From the NCBI GenBank assembly GCA_017412645.1, contig JAFPWX010000001.1:34160-98159 (forward strand): a stretch of DNA of 64,000 bases, given 5' to 3'. Of this stretch, positions 7,681-15,563 are shown in pieces; positions within the stretch are counted from its first letter, which is position 1, and the number at the start of each line of letters is the position of its first letter. Origin of the DNA: Bacteroidales bacterium (GTDB taxonomy: Bacteria; Bacteroidota; Bacteroidia; Bacteroidales; UBA932). The position numbers and the translations under genes were made by a program. Under the pieces are notes generated by a model, which was not told where the DNA came from, searched no databases, and saw nothing but the letters and a program-made list of their open reading frames with translations.

Positions 7681-10146
7681 ATGAAAAAGTTCGTGGTTTT
7701 TTTGGCCATGGCGTTGGTTAGCGCACAGGCCTTCTCTCAGACAGTAGTCAAAGGTAAGATTCTTGATTCAGCAAGCCGTGAGCCAGAAGTGGGTGCGGTG
7801 GTGCAGGTGTTCGACGGTCCCGCAGCGGACGGTCGCGCCGTGGGCTATGCGATGAGCGATTCGCTCGGAGCATTCTCGGTGCGAGTGCCCGACGGCCGCA
7901 TCGTTTCGGAAGGCACGGTGCAAATCATGAATCTTGGACGCAAGACTCTGGAATTCATCATCAAACCCGCCCCGGAAGTGAATCTGGGCGAGGTTCTCAT
8001 GTCCGATGAAGTGGAAACCCTGCAGGGCTCCACTGTCACCGCCCTCAAAACTCTCGTACGTATCGACGCCGACCGTCTCACCTATGACATCGAGGCCGAT
8101 ACCGACTCCAAGACCATGACCGTTCTGGATATGCTCCGCAAGGTGCCTATGGTAACCGTAGACGCCCAGGACAATATTACCGTGAACGGCAGTTCTTCCT
8201 TTAAGGTATACGTGGACGGCCGTCCCAACCAGATGCTCAGCACCAACCCGTCGCAGATCTTCAAGCTCATGCCGGCCAGCAACATCAAGAGCATAGAGGT
8301 CGTCACCAACCCGGGCGCCAAGTACGATGCGGAGGGAACCGGCGGCATCCTGGAACTCAAGACCAAGTCCGGAGCCGGCAGCAAGGTCGTCTCTGACGGC
8401 GTGTACGGAACCGTCACGGCAGAAGTGAACACCCGTCTGGGCGTGGACGGTGGCCTGAATCTGAATGCGCAGAAAGGCAAATGGACCTTCGGCGCCGATA
8501 TCAATTTGGGAACTGACCCCTTCAACGGAGTGCTTCAGGAGAGTATCCAGATTAACAAAAACGCCGCTCCCGGTGATGTAGCCAAGACTGTCTCCAGCTA
8601 CACAGGCAATGCAGACCAGCGCTATGTCTGGGCCGATATCAACGCCAGCTACGAACTGGACAGCCTTAACCTCTTCACGGCATATTTCGGCGGCAACCGT
8701 TTCTACAACGCCAGCTATATCGTGGACGGTACCATGACTATGTACGACAACGCCGGAAACCTCTTGTCCGAGATAGCGCAGGGAGGTGTGCATGAGGGCT
8801 CATGGAACGGAATCAACGGCAGTATCGACTATCAGCATCGTTTCGCGGGCCAGCAGAACAAGTATGTGACCCTGTCGTATCAGTATACCGGCAATCCTCA
8901 CGGAAGCGATGCCGAAATGACCTACGGCTCCAAGGTGCGCCGCTCCCTTACGGACGACGACAGCCAGGAACATACCTTCCAGGCCGACTATACCACGCCC
9001 CTCTGGAGCGATAAGCACAACCTTAGCACCGGTTTCAAGTACATCCTCCGAAAGAACGTGGCGAATGATATTCAGGACGTGGACCTGCCCACCATGCAGG
9101 CTTCTGTGTACGACTACCGCAACGATATCGGCGCGGCCTATGCGGAGTACACCGGCACTTTCGGTAAGGTCATAGGCAAGGCAGGTCTGCGCTACGAGCA
9201 CACCTGGGTGGATGTGGACTATGCCACCAATCCTTCTATGAATTTCAGCACCAACTATCCGGTAGTGGTGCCCAACATAAGCCTGCAATACAACCTGGGC
9301 ATGGCGAGCAATGTGAGCTTCAGCTACAACATGCGAATCAGCAGGCCTGGTATCACTTACCTTAATCCTTACGTGGAGCAGTTGAGCGATATCTCCGTCT
9401 ATTACGGTAACACTGCCATAGAGGCGGAAAAGAGCCACCGCTTCCAGCTGGCCTACAACATGGCCAGTCCCAAGTGGGTGCTCAGCCTCAGGCTCATTGA
9501 GAACTTCGGTGAAGGTGGCATCGGCAGTTATTCGTTCTACCCTGATTCAGGCCCGTACACTGGTCTGCTGAACACCACTTACGGCAATATCCAGAACAGC
9601 AGCCGCACTTCTCTCAACGTGTACGTGAACTGGAATGCCAGCAACAAAACCCGTATCTACGCCTTTGGCGACGGCGGTTACGAATACTACCTGAATACCC
9701 TCGACAACCTCTCCAACGGAGGCTGGACCGCCCGCGGAGGCATGGGAGCACAGCATACCCTGCCATGGGACCTGCGCCTCAGCGGCAACCTGTTCATGAA
9801 TTCAGGAGGATACAGCCTGCAGGGTTCCCGCTCGGGCTTCGGCTTTGTCTCTCTTGGTATCACCAAGACTTTCCTTCAGGACCGCTTGAACCTTTCGCTC
9901 CGCGGCCAGAGCAATCTCGGCCTGGGAAGGCTTGAGTTCCGCAACCGTAGCGAGAGCGGCAGCTTCGTTCAGGAGAACTCCCAGCTCATTCCCATCCGCA
10001 GCGCTTCGTTCAGCATAAGCTACACCTTCGGCAAGGCTCAGAACATCCAGCGTAAGCACACCGTCCGTTCCATCACCAACGACGACCTCGTGGGAGGCGG
10101 CAGCGGCGGCGGTGGAATATCGAGTCAGGTTTCGGGAGGAATGTAG
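7681..10146 (+). CDS. Outer-membrane beta-barrel receptor (TonB-dependent-receptor-like)
   Basis: An 821-residue outer-membrane protein. After a signal peptide (cleavage near AFSQ, residue 20) comes a carboxypeptidase-regulatory-like domain (about 23-105). A plug domain follows (about 115-245, with VDGRPNQML and the plug-end motif GTGGILELKTKSG). The rest is an 'OMP_b-brl_3' type barrel. The end is unusual: a glycine-rich GGGSGGGGISSQVSGGM tail instead of a terminal aromatic residue. The group may import unknown ligands or act as a TonB-linked channel; there is no SusD partner next to it. It ends 5 bases from the convergent aldehyde dehydrogenase gene, with no clear terminator between. Confidence 0.82.
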   Translation: MKKFVVFLAMALVSAQAFSQTVVKGKILDSASREPEVGAVVQVFDGPAADGRAVGYAMSDSLGAFSVRVPDGRIVSEGTVQIMNLGRKTLEFIIKPAPEVNLGEVLMSDEVETLQGSTVTALKTLVRIDADRLTYDIEADTDSKTMTVLDMLRKVPMVTVDAQDNITVNGSSSFKVYVDGRPNQMLSTNPSQIFKLMPASNIKSIEVVTNPGAKYDAEGTGGILELKTKSGAGSKVVSDGVYGTVTAEVNTRLGVDGGLNLNAQKGKWTFGADINLGTDPFNGVLQESIQINKNAAPGDVAKTVSSYTGNADQRYVWADINASYELDSLNLFTAYFGGNRFYNASYIVDGTMTMYDNAGNLLSEIAQGGVHEGSWNGINGSIDYQHRFAGQQNKYVTLSYQYTGNPHGSDAEMTYGSKVRRSLTDDDSQEHTFQADYTTPLWSDKHNLSTGFKYILRKNVANDIQDVDLPTMQASVYDYRNDIGAAYAEYTGTFGKVIGKAGLRYEHTWVDVDYATNPSMNFSTNYPVVVPNISLQYNLGMASNVSFSYNMRISRPGITYLNPYVEQLSDISVYYGNTAIEAEKSHRFQLAYNMASPKWVLSLRLIENFGEGGIGSYSFYPDSGPYTGLLNTTYGNIQNSSRTSLNVYVNWNASNKTRIYAFGDGGYEYYLNTLDNLSNGGWTARGGMGAQHTLPWDLRLSGNLFMNSGGYSLQGSRSGFGFVSLGITKTFLQDRLNLSLRGQSNLGLGRLEFRNRSESGSFVQENSQLIPIRSASFSISYTFGKAQNIQRKHTVRSITNDDLVGGGSGGGGISSQVSGGM

Positions 10147-10151
10147 GCCCT

Positions 10152-11465
10152 CTATCCAAGCATTCTCTTCACAAGTCCGAAAAGCTTGTATGGCATATAC
10201 CGGAACTTGAGGTCCGGATGCAGGGGGGTCGCTATGACGGCCCTCTCGTGCGTGAAGGCTAGGAAGCTGCGCACTCCGTGGTAGCTGCCCATGCCGGAAT
10301 TGCCCACGCCGCCGAAGGGGAGGTGTGGATTGGCCACGTGCATTATCACGTCGTTGATGCAGGCACCGCCTGAAGTGGTGCGGGAAATGATGTCCCAGCC
10401 GTCCGCCTTCTTTCCGAAATAGTAGAACGCCAGCGGCTTTTCGCGGCCGTTCACGAAGTCTTCCACTTCTTTCCGGTCTTTGAAAGTGAGTATCGGGAAG
10501 ACGGGGCCGAAGATCTCTTCGGTCATTACGGGGGAGTCGGGCGACACTCCGTCCAGCAGCGTCGGCTCGATCCAGCGGGTGGCGGGATTGCTGCGGCCTC
10601 CGGCTACTACGGTGCCGTCTTTCAGATAGCCTGTAACCCTTTCGAACGCTGCGTCCCGAACCATATGGACATAGTAGCCGCTATTCTCGGTTCCCTCGGG
10701 GTAGAGGCCGGCGAGTTGCTTCTTGAACTCTTCGATGAAGGCGTCCTTGATGTCTTCGTGAAGGAAGAGATAATCCGGGGCGATGCATGTCTGGCCGCTG
10801 TTGAGGCATTTGCCCCAGACTATGCGGCGGGCGGCGATGGTGAGGTCGGCGTCCTTGTCCACGATGCATGGACTCTTGCCACCGAGCTCCAGAACCATGG
10901 GGGTGAGATACTTCGCCTGGGCAGCGGCGAGAATCTTTGCCAGGGCCGGACTGCCGGTGAAGAACACCATGTCCCAGCGGCGGGCGAAGAGCTCGGCGTT
11001 CACATCGCGGTTGCCCTGGACCACGGTGATGTAGTCTGCGGGGAAGGTGTCCGCAATGAAGTCCGCCAGAGTTTGGGAGACGGTGGGAACGTAGGGCGAT
11101 GGCTTTAGCACGGCAGTGCAGCCTGCGGCGATGGCGCCCACAAGCGGGTTCAGCAGCAGCTGGACCGGATAGTTCCATGGCGATACGATGAGCACGTGTC
11201 CCAGGGGTTCGCGCACTATGTAACTGCTCGAGGGTATTCCTGTAAGGGGAGTGCGTACCCGGCGGGTGCGGGTCCAGCGCCGGAGATGCCTGAGGGCATC
11301 CCGTATCTCTCCGTAGATGAGGCCGATCTCGGTCATATATGCCTCTTCGTAACTCTTGTGGAGGTCTGTCCAAAGGGCATCGCAAAGGGGCTTTTCCCAT
11401 TTGTGGAGGCCTTTTTCGAAACGCCGGAGCATTTCGCGGCGGAAGGGGATGTCGCGCGCTGTCAT
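10152..11465 (-). CDS. Aldehyde dehydrogenase (class 3-like)
   Basis: NAD(P)-dependent oxidation of an aldehyde to its acid. The 437-residue product matches the short class 3/fatty-aldehyde dehydrogenase type, ending in a hydrophobic tail (YKLFGLVKRMLG). The catalytic Cys227 is in GQTCIAP and the general base Glu193 in LELGGKSP. The cofactor loop is FFTGSPALAK, and the substrate loop is PHLPFGGVGNSGMG. I chose ATG 11465-11463 because it overlaps the TGA of the upstream esterase gene as ATGA, a typical coupled junction; longer in-frame starts would lie inside that gene. The substrate is not determinable from sequence. Confidence 0.9.
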   Translation of the reverse strand: MTARDIPFRREMLRRFEKGLHKWEKPLCDALWTDLHKSYEEAYMTEIGLIYGEIRDALRHLRRWTRTRRVRTPLTGIPSSSYIVREPLGHVLIVSPWNYPVQLLLNPLVGAIAAGCTAVLKPSPYVPTVSQTLADFIADTFPADYITVVQGNRDVNAELFARRWDMVFFTGSPALAKILAAAQAKYLTPMVLELGGKSPCIVDKDADLTIAARRIVWGKCLNSGQTCIAPDYLFLHEDIKDAFIEEFKKQLAGLYPEGTENSGYYVHMVRDAAFERVTGYLKDGTVVAGGRSNPATRWIEPTLLDGVSPDSPVMTEEIFGPVFPILTFKDRKEVEDFVNGREKPLAFYYFGKKADGWDIISRTTSGGACINDVIMHVANPHLPFGGVGNSGMGSYHGVRSFLAFTHERAVIATPLHPDLKFRYMPYKLFGLVKRMLG

Positions 11466-12538
11466 TTGATTCCGTATTTTTTGAGAATCTTCAAGATGGG
11501 CTTGCGTATGGACTTGGCCCATACCTCGTAGCCGTAGTCGTCTGGATGTACGCCGTCCACCTGATGGTTGTGGCCGGGAGTGGAGGCGTCGGACTTGACC
11601 CAGTACACGTCGTTATACTTCTTGCAGGCGATCTTCATGAGGCTGTCTGCCACGTGCATCTTGGCCATCTCGCTTTCGTAGGACTTGGTGTCGAAGTTGT
11701 TGCGCTCGCGCCAGATGCTGCTGATGAAGATAATCGGAGTGTCGGGTTTCTTTTCGCGAATCTTTTCGATGTAGGGGAAGAGGCGCTCCTTGATCATGTC
11801 GGCCTCGGGATTGGAGAAACTGTCGAAGATGTAGGCGTCCACGTCGGCCTCGCGAAGAGCATCGGCATAGTAGGGCTGAAGTCTGCTGTTGCCGCTGCAC
11901 GCGATGCTGAGTATCTGTATGCCGGTCATGCGGGTGAACTGGGCGGGCACGGCCATGCCGCTGCGGGAGGTTGAGGCTCCGTGCATGTAGGACGATCCGA
12001 ACAGACCTACCCTGTGACGGAAGGGAGGCTCGGCGGCGCGGATGATGCTCCCGGGAGCGGTGCCTATGAGTATGGAGTTCTCTTCACTGAAAGTGGGAAG
12101 GTACATGAGGCACTCGTGGTCCTTCTTTTCCATGTTCGTCACAATGCGCACTTCGCGGTCGAGCCCGTTCCAGGCCGGTCCGGAACATCCTGCCCAGAGC
12201 CACTCCCCGTCCTTCTTTATATAAAGGTCGTAGCCTCTGGAGGAGTTGCCGGTTATGTTCACGCCATTCGCTGGATTGGCGTAGTCCGTCTTGACATAGA
12301 TGTACGGGGAATCAGTGACAAAGCAAACGGCTAAACCCGAAGACATTCTCACCTGGGCGTTCTCCTTGGGGGTGAAGCCTTTGAAACGCACCGTGTCGAT
12401 ACGGTGGTACGGGTTGGGGGTGTCGGGGAAGAGTTTGCCGATGAGGGTGAGGGACGATGCTTCCGTCCACTGCCTGTCCTGACCGTAGACCGGAAGAGCG
12501 AGGACCAGGATTGCGATTGCGAGAATGATTCGTTTCAT
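11462..12538 (-). CDS. Secreted SGNH/GDSL-type esterase with GxDLY N-terminal domain
   Basis: A 358-residue exported hydrolase (signal MKRIILAIAILVLALPVYG). Residues about 25-165 form the N-terminal beta domain that carries the GYDLY motif. Residues about 175-355 form the SGNH hydrolase: the Ser block GSSYMHGAS, the glycine block ACSGNSRL, the Asn block FDSFSNP, and the C-terminal Asp/His block DGVHPDDYGY. Related enzymes deacylate sugars or small esters. It is translationally coupled to the aldehyde dehydrogenase downstream, but no shared pathway is evident. Confidence 0.82.
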   Translation of the reverse strand: MKRIILAIAILVLALPVYGQDRQWTEASSLTLIGKLFPDTPNPYHRIDTVRFKGFTPKENAQVRMSSGLAVCFVTDSPYIYVKTDYANPANGVNITGNSSRGYDLYIKKDGEWLWAGCSGPAWNGLDREVRIVTNMEKKDHECLMYLPTFSEENSILIGTAPGSIIRAAEPPFRHRVGLFGSSYMHGASTSRSGMAVPAQFTRMTGIQILSIACSGNSRLQPYYADALREADVDAYIFDSFSNPEADMIKERLFPYIEKIREKKPDTPIIFISSIWRERNNFDTKSYESEMAKMHVADSLMKIACKKYNDVYWVKSDASTPGHNHQVDGVHPDDYGYEVWAKSIRKPILKILKKYGIK

Positions 12539-12552
12539 AACTCACAAAATTA

Positions 12553-12582
12553 CAAAAAAAATCGCAACCCTTGCGGGCTGCG
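12553..12582 (-). terminator. Intrinsic terminator after rpsU
   Basis: On the minus strand an 8-bp stem (CGCAGCCC / GGGTTGCG, one G-T pair) with loop GCAA is followed by an eight-base T run (A run at 12554-12561 on +). It lies 25 bases past the rpsU stop and just before the esterase gene start. Confidence 0.85.
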
Positions 12583-12606
12583 GTTCGTAGCATACTGCCT
12601 TTTGGA

Positions 12607-12801
12607 TTATTCACCCTCGAGGACGCGGAGGTGCTGTACGTAGATAGCCTTTTCCTTGGCCATTCTCTTCTTGACGGAAGGCTTCTCGAAGTTCTTGCGT
12701 GCGCGAAGCTCGCGGACTGCACCCGTCTTCTCGAATTTACGCTTGAAGCGCTTCAGTGCGCGTTCAATGTTGTCGCCGTCTTTTACTGGTACGATAATCA
12801 T
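12607..12801 (-). CDS. rpsU: 30S ribosomal protein bS21
   Basis: A 64-residue basic protein with the bS21 pattern: MIIVPVKDGDNIERALKRFK, then RELRARKNFEKPS, then KKRMAKEKAIY. It binds the platform of the small subunit near the 3' end of 16S rRNA. In Bacteroidota this protein helps bury the anti-Shine-Dalgarno sequence, which explains why most genes there lack Shine-Dalgarno signals. This gene itself has an exceptionally long one (see the ribosome-binding-site entry). It has its own promoter and terminator, so it is monocistronic. Confidence 0.95.
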   Translation of the reverse strand: MIIVPVKDGDNIERALKRFKRKFEKTGAVRELRARKNFEKPSVKKRMAKEKAIYVQHLRVLEGE

Positions 12802-12808
12802 GCTTTAA

Positions 12809-12820
12809 ATCACCTCCTTT
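12809..12820 (-). promoter_or_regulatory. Extended Shine-Dalgarno sequence of rpsU
   Basis: The minus strand reads AAAGGAGGTGAT, a 12-base perfect complement of the usual bacterial 16S rRNA 3' end, 7 bases before the ATG. Almost no other gene in the window has a comparable signal; the susD-like gene has a plain AGGAGG at 29082-29087. In Flavobacterium, rpsU has been reported to use such a strong signal for feedback by ribosomes lacking bS21. Confidence 0.85.
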
Positions 12821-12834
12821 TTCTTTTGGGACGG

Positions 12835-12864
12835 CAAAGGTATAAAATATTTTTGAAATGCAAA
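12835..12864 (-). promoter_or_regulatory. rpsU promoter (TTTG-N18-TACCTTTG)
   Basis: On the minus strand TTTG (12864-12861) is followed after 18 bases by TACCTTTG (12842-12835), a full match to the Bacteroidales -33/-7 pattern. The predicted leader is about 25-30 bases and consists mainly of the Shine-Dalgarno region. Confidence 0.75.
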
Positions 12865-12916
12865 CAATAATCGCCTAAACTTTAGTAATTTCGCGTGAAA
12901 TTAATAACTAAAAACT

Positions 12917-13861
12917 ATGAACAAGGTTTTTGCCCTGCTTGGTACGTGGAAGTTCTGGAAGGAGCTTATTATTATGACGGTCGGTATGTTCATCGGAGCC
13001 GCCGCGGTAAACTACTTCCTGGTTCCGAGCCACCTGGTAATCGGTTCCATCTCCGGTCTTTCCATAGTGCTTTCCCAGCTGCTGCCCATCAAGGTGTCGG
13101 TCATGATATTCATAATCAACGCCATCCTGCTGCTAATGGCATGGTTGCTCATAGGCAAGGAGTTCGGGGCAAAAACGGTGTACACCGCTCTCATTCTCGG
13201 TCCACTCATGGATGTCTGGGAGGCCATAATGCCGTCCGCGAAGCTGGCGGAAATGCGTCTTGCGAGCGATATGCCCATCAACACCGCGAATCTCAGTTCG
13301 GTAATGGGTGACCCGCTGCTGGACCTCATCTGCTTCGTGCTCATGCTCAGCATCTCGCAGGCCATCCTGTTCAACATCAACGCCTCTACAGGCGGACTGG
13401 ATATAATTGCCAAGATCATCAACAAGTACACCCATCTGGATATTGGTTTTAGCGTCACGGTGGGAGGTGCCATAATCTGCTGCACCGCCTTCCTCATCAA
13501 CCCGGTGCATCTGGTCATAATCGGCCTTGTGGGTACCTGGGTGAACGGAATCGTGGTGGACTATTTCATGGCCAGCATCAACCAGCGCAAGCGCGTGTGC
13601 GTGATTTCCGAAGAGCATGAGCGTCTGCGCGACTTCATAGTGAACAAGCTCAACCGAGGCTGCAGCCTTTACAAGGTGGAAGGTGGCTTCTCGAAAGCAG
13701 AACATGTGGAAATTCAGTCCCTGCTTACGAAAGACGAATTCGCGGCCCTGCTCGAGTTCATCAGGGTGGAAAAGATAGAGCACTTCATTACCGCTGGCAA
13801 CGTGAGCGAAGTATACGGTTTGTGGCATCACGCCCGTCACGGCAGGAATGCAAAGGCATGA
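12917..13861 (+). CDS. YitT family membrane protein
   Basis: A 314-residue inner-membrane protein of the YitT/DUF161 family. Five or six hydrophobic helices cover about residues 15-215, including the family pattern FLVPSHLVIGSISGLSIVLSQL and NASTGGLDIIAKIINKY. A soluble C-terminal DUF2179 domain (about 225-300; HVEIQSLLTKDEFAALLEFI) resembles a small regulatory domain. Its function is not established, although transport has been proposed. It ends in an ATGA overlap with the epimerase gene, so the two are probably translated together. Confidence 0.85.
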   Translation: MNKVFALLGTWKFWKELIIMTVGMFIGAAAVNYFLVPSHLVIGSISGLSIVLSQLLPIKVSVMIFIINAILLLMAWLLIGKEFGAKTVYTALILGPLMDVWEAIMPSAKLAEMRLASDMPINTANLSSVMGDPLLDLICFVLMLSISQAILFNINASTGGLDIIAKIINKYTHLDIGFSVTVGGAIICCTAFLINPVHLVIIGLVGTWVNGIVVDYFMASINQRKRVCVISEEHERLRDFIVNKLNRGCSLYKVEGGFSKAEHVEIQSLLTKDEFAALLEFIRVEKIEHFITAGNVSEVYGLWHHARHGRNAKA

Positions 13862-15090
13862 AGAGGCGCGAATTCTTAAAAGGTGCAGCGGCGGTAGCTG
13901 CGGGCGCAGCTGTTACGGCATGCGGCTTCAAGGGCTTCAAGAGCGAGGAGGCGGCAAAGGCCGAGGCCGACTCGCTGGCGAGGGCCGACAGTATCGCGGC
14001 TGCGGAAGCCCGTAAGCCTCGCGCCTATCAGTCTCTTCCGGGCAGCCGTCTCTCCCTCAGCTGGGAGCCGTACGAGCTCCAGCTCCGCCATACCTTCTCC
14101 GTGTCCGGCAGCTCCCGCAACTCCACTCCGGGAGTGCAGGTTCGCATCGGGTACGACGGCTTCGTCGGCTATGGCGAAGCCAGCATGCCTCCCTATCTCG
14201 GCCATACGGTTGCCAGCGTGCAGGCATTCCTTTCAAAGCTGCGTCTCGGCCGTTTCGGCGACCCGTTCCAGCTAGAGGAAATCATGGCCTACGTAGACTC
14301 CTGCGCTGTAAGGCTCTCCGACGGCAACCTCTCCGACGGTCCGGCCCGCGCCGCTGTGGACATCGCCCTTCACGACCTCTTCGGCAAGCTCCTCGGCCAG
14401 CCGCTATGGAGGGTGTTCGGGCTCAATCCGGCCAAGGCTCCGGCTACCAGTTTCACCATCGGCATGGACACGCCCGAAGTGATGGCGGAAAAGACGCGCG
14501 AGGTAGCAGGCCGCTTCAAGGTGCTCAAGGTCAAAGTCGGCCAGCCGAACGACCTCGAAATGATAGACGCTGTTCGCAGCGCCTCCAGCCTTCCCATTGT
14601 GGTAGACGCCAACCAGGGTTGGACCGACCGCATCGCCGCGCTCAATGAGATCTACGCGCTTGCCGATCGCGGTGTGAAGATGGTCGAGCAGCCCATGCCG
14701 CGCGAGCGAATCGACGACATCGCCTGGCTCTCCGAGCGCAGCCCCCTTCCGATCTTCGCCGACGAGGCGGTGCAGGGGATGGCGGACCTTCGTCGCATCA
14801 AGGGCGCCTATAACGGCGTGAACATCAAGCTAATGAAATGCGGCGGCCTGCTCGAGGCCCGTCGAATGCAGAGCTACGCCCGCGCCGAAGGCATGAAGGT
14901 GATGCTCGGCTGCATGACCGAAACTTCCTGCGCCGTATCGGCCGCAGCGCAGATTTCTCCGGGGGTGGATTTTGCCGATCTGGACGGCAATCTGCTCATC
15001 TCCAACGACCCGTTCGAAGGAGTGGGGGTTTCCGAAGGAAAAATTGTCCTGCGAAATCTTCCGGGACTGGGCTTGAATATTCGAAAATAA
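13858..15090 (+). CDS. Exported dipeptide epimerase (enolase superfamily)
   Basis: A 410-residue enzyme of the muconate-lactonizing/dipeptide-epimerase group, probably epimerising L-Ala-D/L-Glu type dipeptides from peptidoglycan. The barrel residues are all visible: the KxK motif K224-V-K226, metal ligands D250 (VVDANQGW), E277 (EQPM) and D302 (ADEAV), and the second base K324 (NIKLMKCGG). The N-terminus is unusual for the family: a twin-arginine motif (KRREFLKG), a hydrophobic stretch and a lipobox ending at Cys22. It is followed by an Ala/Glu-rich linker to about residue 55. This predicts a Tat-exported lipoprotein. The start at 13858 overlaps the yitT stop. Specificity is inferred from the family only. 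Confidence 0.85.
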   Translation: MKRREFLKGAAAVAAGAAVTACGFKGFKSEEAAKAEADSLARADSIAAAEARKPRAYQSLPGSRLSLSWEPYELQLRHTFSVSGSSRNSTPGVQVRIGYDGFVGYGEASMPPYLGHTVASVQAFLSKLRLGRFGDPFQLEEIMAYVDSCAVRLSDGNLSDGPARAAVDIALHDLFGKLLGQPLWRVFGLNPAKAPATSFTIGMDTPEVMAEKTREVAGRFKVLKVKVGQPNDLEMIDAVRSASSLPIVVDANQGWTDRIAALNEIYALADRGVKMVEQPMPRERIDDIAWLSERSPLPIFADEAVQGMADLRRIKGAYNGVNIKLMKCGGLLEARRMQSYARAEGMKVMLGCMTETSCAVSAAAQISPGVDFADLDGNLLISNDPFEGVGVSEGKIVLRNLPGLGLNIRK

Positions 15091-15180
15091 TTCTTACCTT
15101 TGCCCCGCTTTTCGCCGAAGGCGGGACCCATTGCGATTCCACCCTTGACGGGAAGACTTCCGGGAAAGCCCCGGAAGTTC
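15073..15180 (+). promoter_or_regulatory. rpsO promoter and structured leader
   Basis: TTG (15073-15075), 19 bases, then TACCTTTG (15095-15102) form a good promoter. The leader of roughly 95 bases holds two hairpins. The first is CCCGCTTT/GAAGCGGG-like (15104-15111 with 15118-15125), which can alternatively fold as CGCC-GAA-GGCG. The second is a perfect 9-bp stem ACTTCCGGG (15156-15164) / CCCGGAAGT (15170-15178) with loop AAAGC. No T run follows, so this is not a terminator. S15 commonly represses its own mRNA through leader structures, which makes this a candidate autoregulatory site. Confidence 0.6.
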
Positions 15181-15205
15181 CTAGCAATTAAACATTTAAG
15201 AAAAA

Positions 15206-15481
15206 ATGGCAGAGTATTTACAGCCTGAAAAGAAGCAGGAGCTTTTCGAAAAGTATGGCAAGACCGCGGCCGACACCGGTTCTCCTGAAAGCCAGGTGGC
15301 ACTGTTCACCTACCGTATCGCTCACCTCACCGAGCACGTTAAGCAGAACAAGAAAGACGTGGTTACCCGTCGCGCCCTCCTCCGTCTCGTTGGCAAGCGC
15401 CGTCAGATCCTCGACTATCTCAAGGAAATCGATATCGAGCGCTACCGTAAGATCATCAAGGAGCTTGGCCTGCGCCGCTAA
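15206..15481 (+). CDS. rpsO: 30S ribosomal protein uS15
   Basis: A 91-residue primary 16S rRNA-binding protein. It carries the hallmark segments TGSPESQVALFTYRI, HLTEHVKQNKKD, and RRALLRLVGKRRQILDYL near the C-terminal half. It precedes pnp, the usual bacterial order. The start ATG at 15206 follows an A-rich stretch with no Shine-Dalgarno. Confidence 0.97.
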   Translation: MAEYLQPEKKQELFEKYGKTAADTGSPESQVALFTYRIAHLTEHVKQNKKDVVTRRALLRLVGKRRQILDYLKEIDIERYRKIIKELGLRR

Positions 15482-15492
15482 GCCGGAAATTC

Positions 15493-15531
15493 AAAAGGGA
15501 TGGGGCTGGAACAAAGCACCGTCCCTTTTTT
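15493..15531 (+). terminator. Intrinsic terminator between rpsO and pnp
   Basis: AAAAGGGA (15493-15500) pairs with TCCCTTTT (15522-15529), extended inside by TGG/CCG, and the 3' arm runs into a T tract. It is 33 bases before the pnp start, so pnp expression would depend on read-through or a promoter within this short gap. Confidence 0.7.
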
Positions 15532-15563
15532 CGTACGCACTCAAGACGTAACGCAACACAATA

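Noticed and set aside
12886-12893. TAATTTCG as a -7 box for the YitT gene
   Set aside because: One mismatch in the TTTG half and no -33 element at the right distance; possible but unsupported.
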